Shown here: positions 23,101-25,902 of the stretch, piece by piece | How the letters are laid out: every line of letters starts with the position of its first letter | Numbering within the stretch: position 1 is the first letter of the stretch | NCBI GenBank assembly: GCA_964391325.1 | Contig: CAYMJM010000011.1 | Span: 1-25,902, forward strand | From: CAYMJM01 sp964391325 | Lineage (GTDB): Bacteria > Patescibacteriota > Dojkabacteria > B142 > JAFGMG01 | Length of the DNA stretch: 25,902 bases | Direction: 5' to 3' | Position numbers and translations under genes: made by a program | The notes under the pieces: model-generated | Told to the model about the DNA's origin: nothing | Database searches by the model: none | The model's input: only the letters and a program-made list of their open reading frames with translations

Positions 23101-23303
23101 GTTTGATCCAGAGAATCCGATAGTACTAAGGAGCCGGTAATTAAGGCTGTTCCTACCATTGAGCCTACTACTACAAGAAAAGTATTACCTAGCCTTCTTC
23201 TAATATTTCGGAATCCAATTTTCCTCGGAATCTGACTTTTGTAAGCAGAGATGAGAATAATGAGGGATGCCAGTGTAAATAGAATAATAGCAATAATCCC
23301 CAT
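20184..23303 (-). CDS. Large FtsX/MacB-type ABC permease, 1039 aa
   Basis: This is a tandem permease with two FtsX-type halves. An extra N-terminal helix (about 3-20) precedes the first unit. That unit has a helix at about 42-62, an extracytoplasmic MacB-like core (about 65-285) and three FtsX helices (about 293-425), ending in SKLNIVEAIRDFEEEKK. A central set of hydrophobic helices lies around 450-600. The second unit has a helix near 632-650, an extracytoplasmic domain (about 660-905) and three FtsX helices (about 912-1025), ending KAARLSPVEATNYPE. The Leu-Pro/Ser-Val-Glu-Ala motif at both unit ends is typical of the family. Length around 1000 residues is rare but known for such tandem permeases. 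A weak AGGT lies about 9 bases before the ATG, one of the few possible ribosome binding sites in the window. Confidence 0.92.
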   Translation of the reverse strand: MGIIAIILFTLASLIILISAYKSQIPRKIGFRNIRRRLGNTFLVVVGSMVGTALITGSLVLSDSLDQTFVKIVDDQLAEMDLLVSANELQPLGAPIPYLNSSEIEQIKTSLNTERVDGVAPLNILAVAPVKLDENDDPVVNAYQIALYGIDLEEYNSFGQHIKELAPFEKEDSIFVTEYLAVKLELEEGDTVGIPFGDSIIKTTVQKIYDRGYIPGDPVIIIDNEFLNRQIGLPPNAANSMSVSAAGGVQPDNYDGEEFLSYIEEQLSTFESSNTRLTYYEAKQQALDGFGMKIFADIFLVMSFFGIFAGSLLIINLYMMLASERKYEMGILRAIALTRTQLMKTFVYEGYLYSIFSSLLGIIIGVGIGYVMVYSLNSMLEDILGLVGQEGVLSIVFDANLDSIIIAFSAGAFITILTSVFASYKVSKLNIVEAIRDFEEEKKMKYSKKWVLTTVLLFILTVISLLSFLSFFSIRGSLEDMRAQDTNQFATMSQASFEETVHVLQAYSLYFGVVFTLIFGTFLFNRIIQLITKKDISSYTITVSSFIVILFTSLLSKVDSFIQAGQSQSSVPIFFVSGVVLVVSMSLIITYNLEFFTNALSVLLSPIKRLIPVVKISLRYPAVNRGRTGLTLIMFAIVIFLIVYTSMMKVTIRQINEQTLEQTLGGYDVLVLPSPQLLGNQLEGMQNDINSLEGIELTTNMTHTNVELPGFLYKDLEELPIYDNPYAYQHNDDDPYASRLDALPEDFIDNSNIELSERAEGYANDEEVWEAVKKDPTKVVLGASFVEVGYGKRPELKVGDRFTVSDIFQTRNINMEVVGIAASQGETGVSFNFSTGIITTDTNLKSIFEDEYINRYSQSEILVGFEEEVNVSEKSTEIRKAIINYDVVQVLELTELVRTGQSFIDSMILMFQGFLGFSLVVGASGLAIIVARSVQERRQQIGMLRSLGFQRNSILTGFFFEATFIAALGIIIGISMGTIGALNEFYITFHDQPDIRPAFAYKEVIIISLIVYTASILFSLVPSIKAARLSPVEATNYPE

Positions 23304-23415
23304 AATTTTTACCTGTAATTAGTAAATAGCCAAAGTTAATATTAATATAAACAACCAAGATCTACAAGTCTACGTGTATAATACCTAGCGAATTGTTGGG
23401 TAAATTGAGATGTTA

Positions 23416-23853
23416 TTATTTATGGTACTTGCCGCCAGCAGTCAAATTAAAGCAACGGAACAACTGCTCCGTAATTAAAATAACGGAAAATTCATGAGGA
23501 AATGTCATTTGACCTAAACTTAAAACTAAATCTGCGCTTTGCTTTAAATCATCCATAACTCCATATGCATTGCCAATCACTATTTGTAAATTTTTGCCAG
23601 CAAGTCGAAAATTACTTAGTTTTTCTGAAAATTCCAAAGTAGTGTATTGTTTTCCTTCTTCTGACAACATAATTCTTATACGATCTTGTCCAAGATACTT
23701 CCCCATATTTTTAGCACCTACTTTAGACTGATGATCTTTTAGTTCTATAACCTCAATCCTCACATACTTATTTATCAGCTGAAGGTAATAAGTCAATAGC
23801 TTACCGATTTCCGGATTCCTGATTTTTCCAAAAACTATAAGTTGTATTTTCAT
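23416..23853 (-). CDS. rlmH: 23S rRNA (pseudouridine-1915-N3) methyltransferase RlmH, 145 aa
   Basis: RlmH is a SPOUT-class SAM methyltransferase that methylates pseudouridine 1915 in helix 69 of 23S rRNA in the assembled ribosome. The protein starts MKIQLIVFGKIRNPEI, the usual N-terminus. It has the SAM-binding trefoil-knot loop IVIGNAYGV (where the family has FVIGGAYGL), the LSLGQMTFPHEF segment and the strict C-terminal YHK. An upstream ATG at 23934 would add 27 residues that the family does not have and would run through the divergent gene and the promoter, so I choose the ATG at 23853. At 145 residues it is slightly shorter than the usual 155-160. Its promoter is shared back to back with the next gene. 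Confidence 0.93.
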   Translation of the reverse strand: MKIQLIVFGKIRNPEIGKLLTYYLQLINKYVRIEVIELKDHQSKVGAKNMGKYLGQDRIRIMLSEEGKQYTTLEFSEKLSNFRLAGKNLQIVIGNAYGVMDDLKQSADLVLSLGQMTFPHEFSVILITEQLFRCFNLTAGGKYHK

Positions 23854-23871
23854 ATTTACATTGTGTAGAGT

Positions 23872-23894
23872 GATATAATTTATCAAATTATATC
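23872..23894. promoter_or_regulatory. Symmetric divergent promoter between rlmH and the mnmA unit
   Basis: GATATAATTT (23872-23881) and its exact complement AAATTATATC (23885-23894) flank ATC. The plus strand has TATAAT at 23874-23879 with TG-A before it (an extended -10); the minus strand has TATAAT at 23892-23887. Leaders would be about 15 bases for the plus gene (ATG 23901) and about 27 for rlmH (ATG 23853). The two -10 boxes face each other, so both transcripts cannot be started at once from it. Confidence 0.65.
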
Positions 23895-23900
23895 TTAAGC

Positions 23901-24050
23901 ATGAAAGACGATAATTCACAAGAAAGCCAGCCAAGTTTTATCCAAAAAGCAAAAACCTTGAATAGGAAGACAGATGAATATTGGATAAAATTTGTTAAAT
24001 GGCTTTGGTTATTTGTCATTTTCTATATTCTATACACTATAGTTTTCTAG
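23901..24050 (+). CDS. Small single-helix membrane protein, 49 aa
   Basis: An ATG 15 bases after the predicted transcription start opens 49 codons. The first 30 residues are polar and charged (MKDDNSQESQPSFIQKAK and on) and the end is a membrane helix (WLWLFVIFYILYTIVF), so the protein would be tail-anchored with its N-terminus in the cytoplasm. The stop is 3 bases before the mnmA ATG, so the two are co-transcribed and perhaps coupled. The size and single helix recall SecE, but the conserved SecE amphipathic region is not recognisable, so I leave it unnamed. Confidence 0.65.
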   Translation: MKDDNSQESQPSFIQKAKTLNRKTDEYWIKFVKWLWLFVIFYILYTIVF

Positions 24051-24053
24051 GAA

Positions 24054-25148
24054 ATGAGAATAAAAGATAGAAAGCAAAAAGTATTCATAGCTATGTCAGG
24101 GGGCGTGGATTCCTCAGTAGCTGCTGCGCTTTTAAAAGAACAGGGATACCATTGTACTGGTGCTTATATGAAAAACTGGTCTGGAGATGATTACGGCTTA
24201 CAGCCTGACTGCCCCTGGGAGGAAGATCTGGGAGATATGAAAGCTGTATGCACAAAGCTCGGCATACCGTTCCGGTCCTTTAACTTTGAAAAGGAATATA
24301 GGTCAAAGGTAGTAGAATATTTTTTTGAAGAATACAAGAATGGACGCACACCTAATCCAGATATTATGTGTAATAAAGAAATTAAATTCCACTTATTCCT
24401 GCAGAAAGCTATTGAGGAAGGTGCTGATTTCATCGCAACTGGACATTATGCACGGAAAGGCGAAAAAAACAGTACTTATCAACTTATGAAGGGAATTGAC
24501 CTAGACAAAGATCAAAGCTATTTCTTGTATAATCTTACACAGCATCAATTGTCAAAAACACTATTCCCAATTGGGAGCTTCAGAAAAAAAGCAATAAGGG
24601 ATTTGGCGAAAAAATATGATCTTCCCGTAGCTGGCAAGCCAGACAGTCAAGGGATATGCTTTATAGGAAGAATCAATGTGCAGGACTTCCTCAGATCACA
24701 AATAAATATACATATCGGCCCGATCTTGGATATAGACACCGGCGAGCTTATTGGCAAACACGATGGTATAGAATTCTATACTATTGGCCAAAGAGAAGGG
24801 CTAAAGATTGGAGGAGCTTCAAAGCCCTATTTCGTTGCCCGAAAAGATAAGCAATCAAATACCTTATATGCGGCGATGGGATCAGATCATCCTTCCTTAT
24901 ACAGTAAAGCTTTGTCTTTGCAAAATATATACTTAATTGACCCCAGTATGCAGTTGGAAGAGCTGTTAGGGAAGAGACTGCAGGCAGCTATACGTTACAG
25001 ACAAAAGCCCCAAAGTGTAGTTTTGTCAAAAGAACAAAATCATATCAGAGCCACTTTCGAACAGCCACAAAGAGCGGTAACTGAAGGCCAAAGTATGGTA
25101 TTATACGACAGCGAAATTTGCCTTGGCGGGGGTATCATAGAAAATTAA
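24054..25148 (+). CDS. mnmA: tRNA-specific 2-thiouridylase MnmA, 364 aa
   Basis: MnmA activates U34 of tRNA-Lys, -Glu and -Gln with ATP and transfers sulfur to form s2U34. The PP-loop is SGGVDSS (15-21). The tRNA-contact region carries YMKNW (38-42) and an inserted CPW (53-55). The catalytic nucleophile is C106 in NPDIMCNKEIKF, and the second catalytic cysteine is C202 in DSQGICFIG; both are present. ATGHYAR (128-134) and FYTIGQREGL follow, with the C-terminal beta-barrel ending GGGIIEN. The length is standard. An AGGA overlaps the upstream stop immediately before the ATG, too close for a normal ribosome binding site, so translation is probably coupled to the 49-residue gene. Confidence 0.96.
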   Translation: MRIKDRKQKVFIAMSGGVDSSVAAALLKEQGYHCTGAYMKNWSGDDYGLQPDCPWEEDLGDMKAVCTKLGIPFRSFNFEKEYRSKVVEYFFEEYKNGRTPNPDIMCNKEIKFHLFLQKAIEEGADFIATGHYARKGEKNSTYQLMKGIDLDKDQSYFLYNLTQHQLSKTLFPIGSFRKKAIRDLAKKYDLPVAGKPDSQGICFIGRINVQDFLRSQINIHIGPILDIDTGELIGKHDGIEFYTIGQREGLKIGGASKPYFVARKDKQSNTLYAAMGSDHPSLYSKALSLQNIYLIDPSMQLEELLGKRLQAAIRYRQKPQSVVLSKEQNHIRATFEQPQRAVTEGQSMVLYDSEICLGGGIIEN

Positions 25149-25184
25149 ACTGCTCTTATTTAACTTAAACAACTTCAAAGTATT

Positions 25185-25902
25185 ATGGAACAATTAACAA
25201 TAGCTATTGGTTGTGTTGACCCGGCCCTATCAAAACAAGAAATTCCTGGAATCCAGGCGAAAGTAGCCTCAGATGGAACTAGATATGCCGGACATGTACA
25301 GCTTGCTGATGGGATAACAGGGACTCCTATTCTATTGGACGGAGATAGCCTACTCCAACTAGGAGAAGTAGCTGAAGAAGATGGAAGAAGATTCGGTTAT
25401 ATAAATGATGATGAAGCCGGAGTCAGCGTATACGGATCAGTAATGCAAGGAAATGCTCAACTCTGGATGAGAGCAGCTGGCGGGATAGCCTTCTTGCATC
25501 CTTGCTTAAAACCTGTAGCAATAACTAATCATTTGGAGGGAGACACTATTACTCACCGGAAAAGGGTGCCCGAAGAACTAGAAGAACAAGATGAACTAAG
25601 AGAAGCAATGAAAATGACATTTATATCACTTGCCAGTCGATTACTTAATGAATTGGGTTTCAAACCAGAGCGAGAGACCGCACTTAGCGTTATAGCTGAA
25701 GGGCATACAAACTGCGCCATGGAACGTATAAACACACGTGAAGGCGGAGGTTTTGGCCCTAATTATATTGCGGAAGCTATTACTCAAAAGAACCATGCCG
25801 TTGGAGCGATGAACCCATTCTTACAAATGGTCGCTCGGATATTAGGGTCTATCTCTATAGAGTATAAATCCGCTACCTTTGAGCTTAATCAAGAAAAAAC
25901 AC
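25185..25902 (+). CDS. Unknown protein, at least 239 aa, runs off the window
   Basis: ATG at 25185 opens a frame without stop up to the last base, so the 3' end is missing. The protein starts MEQLTIAIGCVDPALSKQE and is soluble. Its first half is beta-rich with many Gly and Asp (DGTRYAGHVQLADGITGTP). A helical region with EELEEQDELREAMKMTFISL follows (about 130-155), then ALSVIAEGHTNCAMERINTR and EGGGFGPNYIAEAITQKNHA. The His/Cys pair in GHTNC might bind metal, but I know no matching family. A short minus-strand frame inside it (25553-25735) is a shadow. The upstream 36 bases lack a ribosome binding site and a clear promoter, so it may be read through from mnmA. Confidence 0.75.
   Translation, partial: MEQLTIAIGCVDPALSKQEIPGIQAKVASDGTRYAGHVQLADGITGTPILLDGDSLLQLGEVAEEDGRRFGYINDDEAGVSVYGSVMQGNAQLWMRAAGGIAFLHPCLKPVAITNHLEGDTITHRKRVPEELEEQDELREAMKMTFISLASRLLNELGFKPERETALSVIAEGHTNCAMERINTREGGGFGPNYIAEAITQKNHAVGAMNPFLQMVARILGSISIEYKSATFELNQEKT

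Noticed and set aside
23854..23934. Longer RlmH starting at an upstream ATG
   Set aside because: The extra 27 residues do not belong to the family and would be read through the promoter and the divergent small gene.
1..25902. CRISPR array, integrase, transposase or phage structural genes
   Set aside because: I saw no regularly spaced direct repeats and no protein with the relevant motifs anywhere in the window.

Overview
The window looks like a chromosomal scaffold piece from a small-genome, AT-rich bacterium, most likely a member of the Candidate Phyla Radiation (Patescibacteria; Saccharibacteria-like lineages would fit). This assignment is an inference. It rests on the style of several proteins (the MnmA N-terminus with its MKNW and CPW segments, the ClpC-type AAA+ protein, the basic-tailed DEAD-box helicase), on many small orphan proteins, on a tRNA gene without an encoded CCA, and on the near-total lack of Shine-Dalgarno sequences. 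TGA is not used as a sense codon in the recognisable genes, which argues against Gracilibacteria and Absconditabacteria. A run of exactly 100 N at 4298-4397 is a scaffolding gap of unknown true size, and both window ends cut through genes.

Layout. Positions 1-4112 hold the end of a protein-L-isoaspartate methyltransferase gene, two small unknown genes and a large clpC gene. The clpC promoter is overlapped by a recognisable CIRCE heat-shock operator. Positions 4200-9450 form an accessory stretch of unknown genes: a gene broken by the N gap, a small conserved protein with a Cys-x-x-Cys motif, a membrane protein, a membrane-anchored DUF2726 nuclease-fold protein, a possible degenerate kinase, and a papain/transglutaminase-like protein. 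A decayed, frameshifted second copy of that last gene lies about 3.3 kb away. A GC-richer repeat of tandem hairpins sits just beside the intact copy.

Positions 9600-17700 are mostly housekeeping: a DrrAB-type exporter, tRNA-Glu(UUC), a YfcE-like phosphoesterase, an unknown two-gene operon, a DEAD-box RNA helicase with a long structured leader, an unknown gene, a compact beta-carbonic-anhydrase-like protein, the mechanosensitive channel MscL, and glycerol-3-phosphate dehydrogenase GpsA. Positions 17700-25902 carry a bitopic surface protein with Ig-like domains, a MacB/LolCDE-like ABC ATPase plus a giant FtsX-type permease, RlmH, a 49-residue membrane protein just upstream of the tRNA thiolase MnmA, and an unknown gene running off the end.

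How the genes work together. The cell-envelope theme is strong: two exporters or lipoprotein-type transporters, MscL, GpsA for phospholipid precursors, and a surface protein. The translation theme is RlmH, MnmA, tRNA-Glu (itself a substrate of MnmA) and the helicase. Regulation visible in the sequence includes CIRCE on clpC, extended -10 promoters (TGnTAtAAT type) in front of several genes with very short leaders, a symmetric divergent promoter between rlmH and the mnmA unit, and a 12-bp hairpin in the helicase leader. I did not find a CRISPR array, an intact transposon or a phage module.
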